Of a DNA stretch of 26,261 bases, positions 16,747 through 24,706 are shown piece after piece. The notes beneath the pieces were generated by a model. That model had not been told where the DNA came from. It ran no database searches and saw only the letters and a list, made by a program, of their open reading frames with translations. The DNA is from Deinococcus alpinitundrae (GTDB lineage: Bacteria > Deinococcota > Deinococci > Deinococcales > Deinococcaceae). Position numbers and translations under genes: made by a program. Within the stretch, counting starts at the first letter, position 1. Every line of letters starts with the position of its first letter. The DNA lies in contig NZ_WXZL01000037.1 in NCBI RefSeq assembly GCF_009982895.1, forward strand, positions 1 through 26,261. The letters run 5' to 3'.

Positions 16747-17879
16747 TCAGTGCAGGGGCTGGCCGGTTTCGCTGGAGAGCGGCTGGCTCTGAAACAGGTG
16801 GCCGTGCCAGGCTCCGTGAAGGGTGCGGCCCGCAACCAGCACCCACAGCGCAGCCAGCAGCGCCACCATCACTTGCCCCAGGGTGCTGAAGAAGGCGAGG
16901 TGGGTCAGGGCGGCCAGGCCGAAGGTAGACGCGGTGTAAACCCCAGCGGGAAGGTCAGGCCTCACCAGCCGAGGTTGAACGGCAGGCCCGTCTTCAGGAA
17001 CCGCAGGGTGGTGAGGGTGGCGAGCGCCAGCCACCAGGCCCCGAAGCCCCACAGCACCAGAGCGCCCAGCAGTCCTGCGCCGGTCACCACCGGGGCCAGT
17101 TCGCCCAGGTTCTGCGCCGCCAGCACGCGGGGAGCCGCCGCGCCGAGTTGCAGCAGGGCCAGCGCTCCGGTGCCCAGCGGCCCCAGCGGCAAGAACATGC
17201 TGACGCCCAGCTCGGCCCCCGGCAGCTTGTGCTGCGCCAGGCGCAAGACCAGCAGCGTGATGATCATCAGCGCCAGCGGCACCGACAAGGCGAACAGCAC
17301 GTAGCCGCCGTAAATCAGCAGGGTTGCGGCGGCCACGCTCAGGTGCGGTGTGATCAGCCCGGCGCTGGCGGCAGCTACTTCCGAGGCCACCACCGGCAGC
17401 AGCCAGACGGCAGTCATCCGCTCAAGCGCGTGGTCTTGACGGGTGAACATCAGGTACGGCACCAGCAGGCCGATGCCTGCAGCCAGCAGCGCGTCGAAGA
17501 TCCACAGGTCACGGGCCAGCAGCGCGGCCCCCTCGCCCCACTGCGGCACCCCGAAGGTGATGAAGCCGTTGATGACGGTGGCCAGCCCCATCGGAACGGC
17601 TCCCAGGAACATGCTCTGCACCGGGTGGCACAGGGTAGCGCGGCACTCGGCGGGGTACTGGACCATCCGGGCAATCGCCAGCAGCGTGAAGAGGAGCAGC
17701 AGGCCCATGTTCAGCCACCAGAGGCCCTCACCGATGGCGGCGCTGCCCGCAAAGGGCAGTTTGGGCAGCATCAGCGACACGATGCCGGTGCCCATGTTGA
17801 CGGTGAACCAGTTGGGGGTAAAGCCCCGGATGGCCTCGCTGGGCGCGGCCAGGCGCGTGAAGGGAGATAAAGTGGTCAT
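16747..17879 (-). pseudogene. TehA/TDT-family (SSU1-like) sulfite exporter with nonsense and frameshift
   Basis: A ten-helix membrane exporter of the TDT family, whose members include sulfite efflux pumps (SSU1), SLAC1 channels and TehA. The reading frame from ATG 17879 (GAGGGC upstream) shows FTPNWFTVNMGTGIVSLML at the N-terminus and nine helices up to GLPFNLGW, then TGA at 16962-16964. In the same frame the next residues are GLTFPLG, the family's conserved WWGLTFPLGVY, so TGG became TGA. About 20 bp further, one base is missing from a C-run at 16941-16944 (plus strand), after which [19 protein letters not shown] continues in another frame to a stop at 16747. Two lesions in 25 bp cost the last helix. 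The 305-residue product may still be made. It heads the sorAB operon, 50 bp upstream of sorA. Confidence 0.82.
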
Positions 17880-17929
17880 GCCCTCAGCTTAGAAGCCGAG
17901 CTTAATAAACTCAAATAGGCATTCTCTTG

Positions 17930-17962
17930 CCATATCCAAAAATAATTTATATTTGGATATGG
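17930..17962. promoter_or_regulatory. Inverted repeat and leaderless promoter of the LysR gene
   Basis: CCATATCCAAA (17930-17940) and TTTGGATATGG (17952-17962) form an 11-bp perfect inverted repeat with an 11-bp AT-only spacer, overlapping the lysR start codon. A -10-like TTATAT (17947-17952) ends 6 nt before ATG 17959. The repeat is placed to be the LysR binding site in the shared divergent region (17880-17958), allowing autorepression and control of the exporter/sor operon. Confidence 0.6.
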
Positions 17963-18852
17963 CTCTCAACCCCGAACATCTCCTGACCTTCGTGCGAGTC
18001 GCCCGGCTTGGCAACTTGAGCGCGGCAGCGGGCGAACTCAACCTGACGCAGCCGGCCGTCTCGAACCAGATCAAACTGCTGACCCAGGCGGTGGGCGAAC
18101 CGCTGTTGACCCGTCACCGCTTCGGTGTGCGGCTGACCCCGGCGGGCGAGGGGCTATTGCCGCACGCTATTGCGGTGAGCCGCGCCCTCGACGGAGCCCG
18201 ACGTTACGCGGCCGATCTGCGGGGCTTGGAACTCAGCGTGCTGAACATCGCCGCCAGCAGCACCATTGCGGCGGCCCTGCTGCCAGGCGTCCTGGCCCAG
18301 TACCATGCCCGCTTTCCCGGCGTGACCCTGCGGGTGCAGCAGGGCAACACCCACGACGTGCTGGCCTTACTGCTGGCCGGGGACTGCGAGCTGGCGCTGA
18401 TCGAGGGGTCTGCCGGAACGCTGCCCGCCGACCTGATCCGGCGCACCTTTGCCCACGACTCCCTGCGGCTGGTAGTGGCCCCGTCGCACCCACTGGCCGG
18501 AAATGGGCCGCTCACGCCCGCCCAGCTGAGCGGCCTGGGGCTGGTCTGGCGGGAAGCGGGATCGGGCACCCGTGAGGTGGCCCAGGCGGCGTTGGAGCGG
18601 GCGGGAATTGAGGTTCATGAGGTGCTGACCCTGACAGGCAGTGAGGCAGTTAAGGAGGCTGTGATCACCGGCCTGGGAGCGGCCTTCATGTCGGAACTGA
18701 TCGTCCGGCGGGAGGTGGCGGCGGGCGTGCTGGTGAGTCCGCCGCTAGATCTGCCCGGCCTAAACCGCGATCTGGCCGTGGTCAGCACCCCGACGGAACT
18801 GCTGTCTAGAGCCGTTCAGATGTTCGTGACCCTGCTCGGGCCAGACGAATGA
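17959..18852 (+). CDS. LysR-family regulator of the sulfite operon
   Basis: A 297-residue LysR-type regulator, standard length. The winged HTH covers about 1-60 (LLTFVRVARLGNLSAAAGELNLTQPAVSNQIKLL), and the periplasmic-binding-like effector domain about 88-295 (LNIAASSTIAAALLPGVLAQYHARFPGVTLRV, LVVAPSHPL, GSEAVKEAVITGLGAAFMSELIV). The effector-domain wording is close to regulators of sulfur or nitrogen metabolism (CysL/YwfK-like), but the ligand is inferred only from position. It diverges from the TDT exporter-sorA-sorB operon. The in-frame TTG 17953 would add two residues; ATG 17959 fits the -10 spacing better. Confidence 0.88.
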   Translation: MALNPEHLLTFVRVARLGNLSAAAGELNLTQPAVSNQIKLLTQAVGEPLLTRHRFGVRLTPAGEGLLPHAIAVSRALDGARRYAADLRGLELSVLNIAASSTIAAALLPGVLAQYHARFPGVTLRVQQGNTHDVLALLLAGDCELALIEGSAGTLPADLIRRTFAHDSLRLVVAPSHPLAGNGPLTPAQLSGLGLVWREAGSGTREVAQAALERAGIEVHEVLTLTGSEAVKEAVITGLGAAFMSELIVRREVAAGVLVSPPLDLPGLNRDLAVVSTPTELLSRAVQMFVTLLGPDE

Positions 18853-19111
18853 AGGACCACAGCGCACTCCCTGACGCTTCTGGTCTGGGCCTGCGCAGCT
18901 GGGTTGCTGGGGCTCCCTGGCGAGCACCGCGCTTCTGGGAAACCCAGGGGGCGTAGGGTAATCCAAGCGCATGTCCGTTCCAGCCGCCGTGTAACATGTT
19001 GACCTGTGGACGCGCTCCCCGGTGAGTGCGGGGCGAACTTCAGCCCGGACAGTCTCCGACTTGCATCGCGGACGAAATGCGGGTTCCATTCGACCCGGCG
19101 GCCAGATCCCA

Positions 19112-19197
19112 GACGGGAGGAGTGGCGTCCGCACGGGCGTCCGTTCACGACGGGAGGAGTGGCGTCCTCATAGGCGTCCACTTACGGCGGCAGGAGG
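19112..19197. repeat. 37-bp direct repeats upstream of the ECF sigma gene
   Basis: GACGGGAGGAGTGGCGTCC occurs at 19112-19130 and 19149-19167, and each is followed after 4-5 bases by GGCGTCC, giving a 37-bp unit repeated about 2.3 times (the third copy starts GGCGGCAGGAGG at about 19186). The remaining gap between lysR and the sigma gene (18853-19364) shows no gene. The repeats could be regulator sites or slippage products. Confidence 0.65.
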
Positions 19198-19364
19198 AGG
19201 CGAAAGGACGGGTTTCGCGGTACGGACATGCAGGCGGCACTTTCCCGACGATACGGGAATCAAGCACAGTCCGCATCACATCAGAAGAAATGCGCTGAGG
19301 CGAAGCACTTGCTCTCACATCAAGAACTGCATCCAAGGTCATTGCCCCACGCATAGAGGAAGGT

Positions 19365-19991
19365 ATGTATGCTGCGCCCACTCCCCACCGTTCCCAGCAT
19401 GCGCCTGCGCCGCTCGAACCGCCTGTGACCTCTACCGAACCCACGCCGTTGCCCTTGCCCGACACGGCGCATCAGCAGCTGATCGTTCAACTGCGCCATG
19501 AACACGAGGACGCGCTCAAAGCCCTCTATGACAGTCTGTCCGGCGTGACTTACCGGGTCTGCCTGCGGATGCTGGGCACGCCCGAGGATGCCCAGGAGGT
19601 CTTGCAGGACACGTTCGTGCGGCTCGCGGACCGGGCAGACCGCTACGATCCGTCGCGGGGCACCGTCCGGACCTTCGTGCTGACCATCGTCCACCACCTC
19701 TGTTTGGAACGGCTGCGCACCCGCCGTTCCAGACCCGTGCGCGAACATGACCGCGAAGGCGAGGAAGCGTTCGATCTGCCGTCCCAGGCTGCCCGCGACC
19801 CGCTCGATGCGGCGCTGGTGCAAGCAGCCCTGACGGCGTTGCCGGACACCGACCGGGCGCTGCTGGAAGACATGTTCTTCGGCGGCTACACCCACGCGGA
19901 GATCACCGCCCGCACCGGCCTGCCGCTCGGCACCGTCAAGAGCTGCCTGCGCCGCGCCCTGCTGAAACTCAGAGAAAGGATGCTGCCATGA
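19365..19991 (+). CDS. ECF RNA polymerase sigma factor
   Basis: A group IV sigma factor of 208 residues, SigK-like in layout. After a Pro-rich leader (about 1-35), sigma-2 runs about 38-110 (LIVQLRHEHEDALKALYDSLSGVTYRVCLRMLGTPEDAQEVLQDTFVRLADRADRYDPSRGTVRTFVLTIVHHLCLERLR) and sigma-4 about 145-205 (LTALPDTDRALLEDMFFGGYTHAEITARTGLPLGTVKSCLRRALLKLRERM). ATG 19365 has GAGGAAGG just upstream. The stop overlaps the start of the anti-sigma gene (ATGA), so production is coupled. The genes it controls cannot be read from the window; it lies between two sulfur-metabolism blocks, which may be coincidence. Confidence 0.9.
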   Translation: MYAAPTPHRSQHAPAPLEPPVTSTEPTPLPLPDTAHQQLIVQLRHEHEDALKALYDSLSGVTYRVCLRMLGTPEDAQEVLQDTFVRLADRADRYDPSRGTVRTFVLTIVHHLCLERLRTRRSRPVREHDREGEEAFDLPSQAARDPLDAALVQAALTALPDTDRALLEDMFFGGYTHAEITARTGLPLGTVKSCLRRALLKLRERMLP

Positions 19992-20698
19992 CCCGCCCCG
20001 ACGACCATCCGACCGACCTGCTGCCTGATTACGTCCTCGCCAGCCTCGATCCGGACCAGGACATGACCGTGGACACCCACCTGCAAAGCTGCGCCGATTG
20101 CCGCGTCGAGGTGGCCCGGCTGCGGGAAGCCCTGTTCTCACTGGCCGACGACCTGCCAGCCGTCGCGGTACCGGAAGGCCCCTGGAAGGCGATTCAGGCC
20201 CAGCGGAGCCGCAGTTCTGCGCAGGCACCGCCTTCTTCGGCACCTTCAGTGTCAGTACGCTTGCGGCGGTTTCCAGTCTGGCCTCTGGCGGCGGCCATCG
20301 CGCTGATCATGGCAGTGGGAGGCTACACGCTGGTCAGCACCCGGTCTGGCGTTCAAACGGCGCAGGCGAGCGCCCGGCACTGGCTCGCCCAGGGAGCCCG
20401 GCTCCTCACCCTGACCTCCAAGAACGGCCAGCCTTACGGTTCCATGTATGTCAGGCCCGACGGCAGGGCGCTGCTGGTGCTGAACAAGAAAGCTGCGCCG
20501 GGCCAGGTTTATCAGGCCTGGGGGCGGCAGGCGAGCGGGCCGCGTGCGGGCGTGCCGACCAGTCTGGGCCTGACGGGCGGCACGGTGATGGAGGTGTCCT
20601 GGCGGGGCTACGACTCGGTGGGCGTGAGCATCGAGCCAGCGGGAGGCAGCCTCGCTCCGACCCACCCGCTGGGCCGGACCCGGTTGCCTGAGAGTTGA
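19988..20698 (+). CDS. RskA-type anti-sigma factor with zinc-finger motif
   Basis: Membrane anti-sigma factor, 236 residues. The cytoplasmic N-terminus has the anti-sigma zinc motif H-x3-C-x2-C (HLQSCADC, about 37-44); one membrane helix is at about 98-118 ([19 protein letters not shown]); and the extracytoplasmic RskA domain follows ([29 protein letters not shown], then [24 protein letters not shown]). It should hold the upstream sigma factor inactive until a signal outside the membrane releases it. It overlaps the sigma gene by 4 bp. Its 3' end is overlapped in antisense by the extended tail of the TauE/SafE gene. Confidence 0.9.
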   Translation: MTRPDDHPTDLLPDYVLASLDPDQDMTVDTHLQSCADCRVEVARLREALFSLADDLPAVAVPEGPWKAIQAQRSRSSAQAPPSSAPSVSVRLRRFPVWPLAAAIALIMAVGGYTLVSTRSGVQTAQASARHWLAQGARLLTLTSKNGQPYGSMYVRPDGRALLVLNKKAAPGQVYQAWGRQASGPRAGVPTSLGLTGGTVMEVSWRGYDSVGVSIEPAGGSLAPTHPLGRTRLPES

Positions 20699-21720
20699 GG
20701 GCATCCAAACGCACCGCTGATCGTATACGGGGGCATGGAGGCAGCACCATGCGAATCCTGGCCCTGACGCTCGCCCTGTTTCCCAGCACCACCCTGGCCC
20801 ACGACCTGGGCCGCCTCGACTTTCCCGAATAGAGATGACGATGTTGGCGTGGCTGATTTCCACGTTCCTTCCAAAAAAAAGGTCACCCGCAGGTGGGCGA
20901 GAGAAGTGAGCGCTCCGCGGCGCACCGCCACCGCGGGAGCCCCCGCCGCGGAGGGGGCCTGCTGCCAGTGACTCAGGGCACTGGGGACATTGGTGTAGAG
21001 GATATACCCGCCCAGCAAAACCAGAAACGCCGCAAAGGAGCGTCTCAGCGTCTGCTGCGAGAGAAAGCGCGACAGGTGATTACCCGCCAGGCTTCCCAGA
21101 ACGCCGATGCCACCCAGCAGCGCAATCAGGTTCCAGTGCAGCACATGCGTGCCGCTGAGCGCGTGCATGGCAAAGCCCATGGCGGAGTTCAAGGCGATGA
21201 TGACGAGGCTGGTGCCCACGGCCGCCGTCATCGGCAAGCCGAGCAGCAACACCAGAGCCGGCAAGATCAGAAACCCCCCGCCTACGCCCACCACACCGGT
21301 CAGCACGCCCACGCCGAGCCCCGCACTGAGCACCTGCCACCAGGGCCGGACGGACGCTTTAGCGGTGTTCGGGGCCGGCTTGAACATCCGCGAGGCCGCG
21401 ACCAGCATCAACACGGCAAAGATCAAGAGCTGCAAAGCGGCCGGCAGGGTGTGGCTGAGCAGCGTGCCCAGAAACGTGCCGGCTAGACCTGGCAAGCCGA
21501 AGAGCAGTACCGCACGCCAATCGGTGCAGTGCCGCCAGGCGCAGGGCACCGCCCCGATAAGGGCGATGAAGCCCACCACTGCCAGGCTCTCGGTGATGGC
21601 GAGCTTGGGCGCCTCGCCGACGAGGTAAACCAGTACCGGCACCGTCAGAATGCTGCCGCCGGACCCTAGCAAGCCCAGGCTCAGACCAATCACGACAGCG
21701 CCGATCCAGGCCAGCATCAT
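20608..21720 (-). CDS. TauE/SafE family sulfite exporter with run-on C-terminus
   Basis: A TSUP-family membrane protein that exports sulfite or related sulfonates; in Staphylococcus a tauE gene belongs to the CstR regulon. The eight-helix core is in residues 1-255, with [18 protein letters not shown] (the N-terminal repeat) and [30 protein letters not shown] (the second repeat). The family normally ends near [14 protein letters not shown]. Here the frame stays open for about 115 more Pro/Gly/Ser-rich residues, through an A8 tract (T8 on this strand), across a small ORF and into the anti-sigma gene in antisense. A +1 change would stop just before the T8. The real protein probably ends near 20880-20960. 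ATG 21720 (or 21717) has no clear Shine-Dalgarno. It is the last gene of the cstB-rhodanese-tauE operon. Confidence 0.82.
   Translation of the reverse strand: MMLAWIGAVVIGLSLGLLGSGGSILTVPVLVYLVGEAPKLAITESLAVVGFIALIGAVPCAWRHCTDWRAVLLFGLPGLAGTFLGTLLSHTLPAALQLLIFAVLMLVAASRMFKPAPNTAKASVRPWWQVLSAGLGVGVLTGVVGVGGGFLILPALVLLLGLPMTAAVGTSLVIIALNSAMGFAMHALSGTHVLHWNLIALLGGIGVLGSLAGNHLSRFLSQQTLRRSFAAFLVLLGGYILYTNVPSALSHWQQAPSAAGAPAVAVRRGALTSLAHLRVTFFLEGTWKSATPTSSSLFGKVEAAQVVGQGGAGKQGERQGQDSHGAASMPPYTISGAFGCPQLSGNRVRPSGWVGARLPPAGSMLTPTES
20749..20832 (+). pseudogene. Short signal-peptide ORF, likely 5' remnant of an exported protein gene
   Basis: ATG 20749 is preceded by GGAGG at 20737-20741. The 27 codons read [20 protein letters not shown]... 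and stop at TAG 20830-20832. This is a complete signal peptide with an LAH cleavage-type site but almost no mature protein. It sits 50 bp after the anti-sigma gene in the same direction. Most likely the rest of the gene was lost when the sulfur operon was joined here. A genuine micropeptide is less likely. Confidence 0.45.
20873..20895 (-). terminator. Weak intrinsic terminator of the cstB operon
   Basis: On the minus strand a short CACC-TGCG-GGTG hairpin is followed 3 nt later by eight Ts (20873-20880). The stem is only 4 bp, so efficiency is doubtful, but it is the only T-tract at the end of the operon. Confidence 0.35.
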
Positions 21721-21786
21721 GGGCGGGACACTTCGGGCAGATACGGGTACTCAAAACACATCACGAAGACTCCAGAACCGCGCACT

Positions 21787-22086
21787 TTACTCGATGGTCA
21801 GGCCCGAACGAATCCAGCCCGCGGTGCCTCCGAGCAGGTTGGCGACCTTTCCTACCCCGTTCGCGGCGAGGTACTGCGCCGCCTGGGCCGAGCGCCCGCC
21901 ACTGCCGCACACGACGACCAGTGGCCCTTGCAGCGTGCTGGCCTGATCGGGCAAGGTGCCAAGCGGAATGTTCCGTGCGCCGGGGATATGTCCGCTGCCG
22001 TATTCCCAGTCCTCGCGGACGTCGATGACTTGCGCGCCGGATTGCTGCAGCGCTTGAAGTTCCTGTGGCGTGATGTCTTGGTACAT
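21787..22086 (-). CDS. Single-domain rhodanese sulfurtransferase
   Basis: A 99-residue cytoplasmic rhodanese that carries sulfane sulfur as a cysteine persulfide. One domain covers the whole protein: ITPQELQALQQSGAQVIDVREDWEYGSGHIPGARNIPLG, then the catalytic loop CGSGGRS (Cys60). Short length and loop match the GlpE/PspE-like class. ATG 22086 has GGAGA upstream. It lies 53 bp after the cstB-like gene and 66 bp before tauE on the same strand, so it probably shuttles sulfur to or from the persulfide dioxygenase under CstR control. Confidence 0.92.
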   Translation of the reverse strand: MYQDITPQELQALQQSGAQVIDVREDWEYGSGHIPGARNIPLGTLPDQASTLQGPLVVVCGSGGRSAQAAQYLAANGVGKVANLLGGTAGWIRSGLTIE

Positions 22087-22139
22087 AGTGATGTCTCCAC
22101 TGGGTAAAGCACAGGATTGAACTGCGCTGGATTTGTGAT

Positions 22140-23516
22140 TCAGGCTAGGACGGTGGACTTGGCGGCGGCGTAACCACCTTCGAGGTCGATGATGTTGTCA
22201 AAGCCCTCAGCGCGCAGGAGGCTCACGGCGGCGGCGCTGCGGGCTCCGCCCTGACAGTGCACGATCACCGGGCGGTCGCGGGGAATCCGGCCGAGGTTGT
22301 GGATCAGCCGGCCAGCATGCAGCTGGGTGGCACCTTCGAGGTGCCCCGCCTCGTACTCGCTCTTCGCCCGCACGTCGAGCACAAAGGCTCGCTTCAGATC
22401 GAGGTTGGCAGCGGGCGTGGCTGGCTGCCGCTGGATCTTCAGACCATCCAGGCTGGTGAAAAAGCCAGTGAGATGGTCAATGCCGGTCATCCACAGGCGA
22501 CGGCGAAGTTCGTCAGCCTGGTGCGGAGTAGAAGCGAGCAGCAGATATTCCTTGCTGGGATCCAGCAGCCAGCCCGACCACGTTTCAAAGGTCTTTCCCG
22601 CAGGCAAGTGTAAGCTGCCGGGCACCGCGCCCGCTTGATACGCCTCGCGAGTACGGGTGTCGATCAGACGCGTACCACTCTCTAATGCTGCCTGAACGTC
22701 CTGGCTAGATAGGGCCGTGAGCGGCTGCACGTCGCCGAGGAGCGCGGGCCCGGCTTTGTTCTGGCGCTTCATCCGGCCGTAATAGCTCGGCGCGTCCGGC
22801 TGGCCCTCGAGCAGGGCGTCAGTGAAGGTAGCCTCGTCCTGGTCGGCCAGGTCATCGGCCCACCAGGCGAAGTGGCGCTCATAGCCCACGGTGGTGTTTT
22901 CTACGGCGCCCAGAGCTTTGCCGCAGGCGCTGCCCGAACCATGGCCGGGCCAGATCTGCACGTAATCTTCGAGCGGCTGAAACTTCTGCCGCAGACTCTG
23001 AAACATCTGCTGTGCGCCGGCAAAACGGGTATCCTCGCCGCCGGCCGCTTCGTCGAGCAGGTCCGGGCGGCCCAGCTCGCCGACGAACACGAAGTCGCCA
23101 GTGAGCATAATCACCGGCTCGGGGGTCCGGGCGCCGTCGATCAACAGAAAGCTGAGGTGCTCGGGGGTATGTCCTGGGGTATGCACGGCCCGGAGCACCA
23201 CGTTGCCCAGGCGGATCTCGCTGCCGTCGTGCAGGCCTTCATGGGCAAACGCATATTGCCACTCGGCGGCACCTTCGTCACTGAGGTAGAGCGCCGCGCC
23301 GGTTCGGGCAGTGAGTTCGCGGCTGCCGCTGAGGTAATCGGCGTGAATGTGCGTCTCGGTTACGGCCACGATCTTGAGGCCTTCCTGCCGGGCGAGGTCA
23401 AGGTAACGTTGAACGTCGCGCACCGGATCCACAACGACGGCTGTACCGTTTTGCTGGCAGCCGATCAGATACGAGGCTTGAGCCAGATCCGTGTCGTACA
23501 AGCGTTTGAAGAACAT
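22140..23516 (-). CDS. cstB: CstB-like persulfide dioxygenase-rhodanese fusion
   Basis: A 458-residue enzyme with the layout of staphylococcal CstB, which oxidises low-molecular-weight persulfides to thiosulfate via sulfite. Residues 1-240 form a metallo-beta-lactamase-fold non-haem iron domain with H56xH58xD60, H116 (HTPGHTPEH), D141 (LTGDFVFVG) and H192 ([10 protein letters not shown]). Residues about 265-355 are a rhodanese-like domain with no cysteine in the active loop ([12 protein letters not shown]), a pseudo-rhodanese. Residues about 370-455 are an active rhodanese with Cys421 (HCQGGARS). ATG 23516 has GGAGGAAA upstream. It is the first gene of the operon, followed by a rhodanese and TauE. 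Its promoter holds a CstR-type operator in the spacer, so persulfide should induce it. Confidence 0.92.
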   Translation of the reverse strand: MFFKRLYDTDLAQASYLIGCQQNGTAVVVDPVRDVQRYLDLARQEGLKIVAVTETHIHADYLSGSRELTARTGAALYLSDEGAAEWQYAFAHEGLHDGSEIRLGNVVLRAVHTPGHTPEHLSFLLIDGARTPEPVIMLTGDFVFVGELGRPDLLDEAAGGEDTRFAGAQQMFQSLRQKFQPLEDYVQIWPGHGSGSACGKALGAVENTTVGYERHFAWWADDLADQDEATFTDALLEGQPDAPSYYGRMKRQNKAGPALLGDVQPLTALSSQDVQAALESGTRLIDTRTREAYQAGAVPGSLHLPAGKTFETWSGWLLDPSKEYLLLASTPHQADELRRRLWMTGIDHLTGFFTSLDGLKIQRQPATPAANLDLKRAFVLDVRAKSEYEAGHLEGATQLHAGRLIHNLGRIPRDRPVIVHCQGGARSAAAVSLLRAEGFDNIIDLEGGYAAAKSTVLA

Positions 23517-23539
23517 AGGTTTCCTCCGAGGCTGCTGAC

Positions 23540-23557
23540 CTCCTGAAGCGTCAGGAG
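23540..23557 (-). promoter_or_regulatory. Hairpin in the cstB 5' leader
   Basis: CTCCTGA-AGCG-TCAGGAG is a 7-bp stem with a 4-nt loop, about 25-40 nt before the cstB start. On the mRNA strand the arm contains AGGAG, a decoy or masked Shine-Dalgarno. It may affect mRNA stability or translation. Confidence 0.4.
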
Positions 23558-23570
23558 CCTTTGATGGCTC

Positions 23571-23599
23571 ATCATATACCCCCCAGGGGTATTAGGCAA
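23571..23599 (-). promoter_or_regulatory. cstB operon promoter with CstR/CsoR-type operator
   Basis: On the minus strand: -35 TTGCCT (23594-23599), a 17-bp spacer, -10 TATGAT (23571-23576). The spacer is almost filled by ATACCCC-CCA-GGGGTAT (23576-23592 on plus), the palindrome type bound by CsoR-family repressors including CstR. Bound repressor would block polymerase directly. Confidence 0.75.
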
Positions 23600-24101
23600 A
23601 TAACTCTGGGGGTCTTATGGCTCGTCATGCCTCAACCCAAAATCTGCAGCGATTGACGCCCCGGTCAAATCACCAATATGCCGACCGGAACGGCGACCAG
23701 CTCAGGCTGATCAGTTCCACCCGGTTCACCATGACATCCAGATTGAGCCGTGCAAAAAATAAGTGAGGCCAGATCACCACGACGTCATCCCACGCCCCAT
23801 GCTGCAGGTAACGAATGAACGCCCATCCAGCGGTAAAGTGCAGCGCCCTCCCAAACGCGGCGGCCTATCACCGCTGGCGTCGGAAGCTACACCCAGCACG
23901 CCCACCCGAATGCTCCGCTCAAGCGCCACCAACAGCATGCAAGGTCGTTCGGGCACATCCTGGTTACAGACGGCAAGGGATAGACCAGGCGGGTCGCCAG
24001 CTGCGTCAGAGGTTCGGTCCGTAGCCAATGTCTCAGCGGACGGTCATACCGTCAAAAGCGAGAGTACCCAGCCTTTTCTGTTGATGTACCGATTCAGAGG
24101 T
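23600..24101. other. Gap between cstB promoter and thioredoxin gene, no gene seen
   Basis: About 500 bases. Frames exist on both strands up to 116 codons, but none has a ribosome binding site or a recognisable motif. Possibly a degenerate insertion. Confidence 0.4.
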
Positions 24102-24536
24102 TCAAGCCGGTGAAGCGCTGCTGGCCGCTGAGATTTTCTGAATCAGGGCTGCTTTTTGTGTGACGCCGATCACCGAGTCCACTGCTTTGCCGCCCTTAAA
24201 AATCAGCAGCGTCGGAATGCTCCGGACCTGAAACTGGGCGGCGCTTTGGGGATTCTCGTCCACGTTGATCTTGACCACCCGGACCTTGCCAGCCTGCTCA
24301 CGGGCAATCTGTTCGAGCACCGGCCCCATAACCCGGCAAGGTCCGCACCATGGGGCCCAGAAGTCCACCAGCACTGGCACGCCGGCCTGGATATCGCTGG
24401 CAAAACTGGCGTCGCTGCCGTTATGGAGCCAGGGGAGGGCTGCGTGACAACGCGCGCAGACGGGAACCTGCCCGCCAGGAACTTGCTGTACTCGGTTCTT
24501 GCTGCCGCACTCCGGACAGATCAGCACGCCGCTCAT
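24102..24536 (-). CDS. trxC: Thioredoxin 2 (TrxC-like)
   Basis: A 144-residue cytoplasmic disulfide reductase of the thioredoxin 2 class. The N-terminus has two CxxC zinc-type pairs (CPEC at 7-10, CARC at 27-30), and the thioredoxin fold follows with active site WCGPC (63-67), VVKINVDENP and the cis-Pro loop VRSIPTLLIFKGG. ATG 24536 has GGAGGG upstream and gives the exact family N-terminus; an ATG 99 bp further upstream lies in the operator and is not used. It is divergent from the CstR-like gene, and its promoter region contains the second CstR-type operator. A thioredoxin here can reduce protein persulfides, releasing sulfide. Confidence 0.92.
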   Translation of the reverse strand: MSGVLICPECGSKNRVQQVPGGQVPVCARCHAALPWLHNGSDASFASDIQAGVPVLVDFWAPWCGPCRVMGPVLEQIAREQAGKVRVVKINVDENPQSAAQFQVRSIPTLLIFKGGKAVDSVIGVTQKAALIQKISAASSASPA

Positions 24537-24623
24537 GACACCCTCGCGGAGTGGGCGCGCAGGAACTTCGCCTGAGGTGGACGGGCCCTGGAAGCCTCCA
24601 GAACAAAACGGGTCATACGGAAA

Positions 24624-24645
24624 TAATACCCTCATGGGGTATCAT
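24624..24645 (-). promoter_or_regulatory. CstR/CsoR-type operator and promoter of trxC, shared with the regulator gene
   Basis: ATACCCT-CAT-GGGGTAT (24627-24643) matches the cstB operator with one mismatch. On the minus strand it lies between a weak -35 (TCGAAA, about 24646-24651) and a -10 TATTAT (24624-24629) with a 16-bp spacer. It is about 65 bp before the regulator gene on the other strand, so it may also mediate autorepression. Confidence 0.65.
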
Positions 24646-24706
24646 TTCGATGGCAGGAATATGAACGCTGACGTCGTTTCTCACGGTCTCTAAAAGGATG
24701 GTCAAC

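Noticed and set aside
16750..17870. Long plus-strand frames opposite the sulfite exporter and sorA
   Set aside because: Antisense shadows in GC-rich DNA; Gln/Arg/His-rich composition, no domains, and the minus strand has clear families.
22872..23546. 224-codon plus-strand frame opposite cstB
   Set aside because: Shadow of the CstB-like gene, which has all metal-site and rhodanese motifs.
23763..24113. 116-codon plus-strand frame between cstB and trxC
   Set aside because: No ribosome binding site, no motif, low-complexity Ser/Arg/Pro content, and overlap with a similar frame on the other strand.
24698..24706. Alternative cstR start at ATG 24698
   Set aside because: The AAAAGG is directly adjacent, too close to act as Shine-Dalgarno; ATG 24707 has better spacing.
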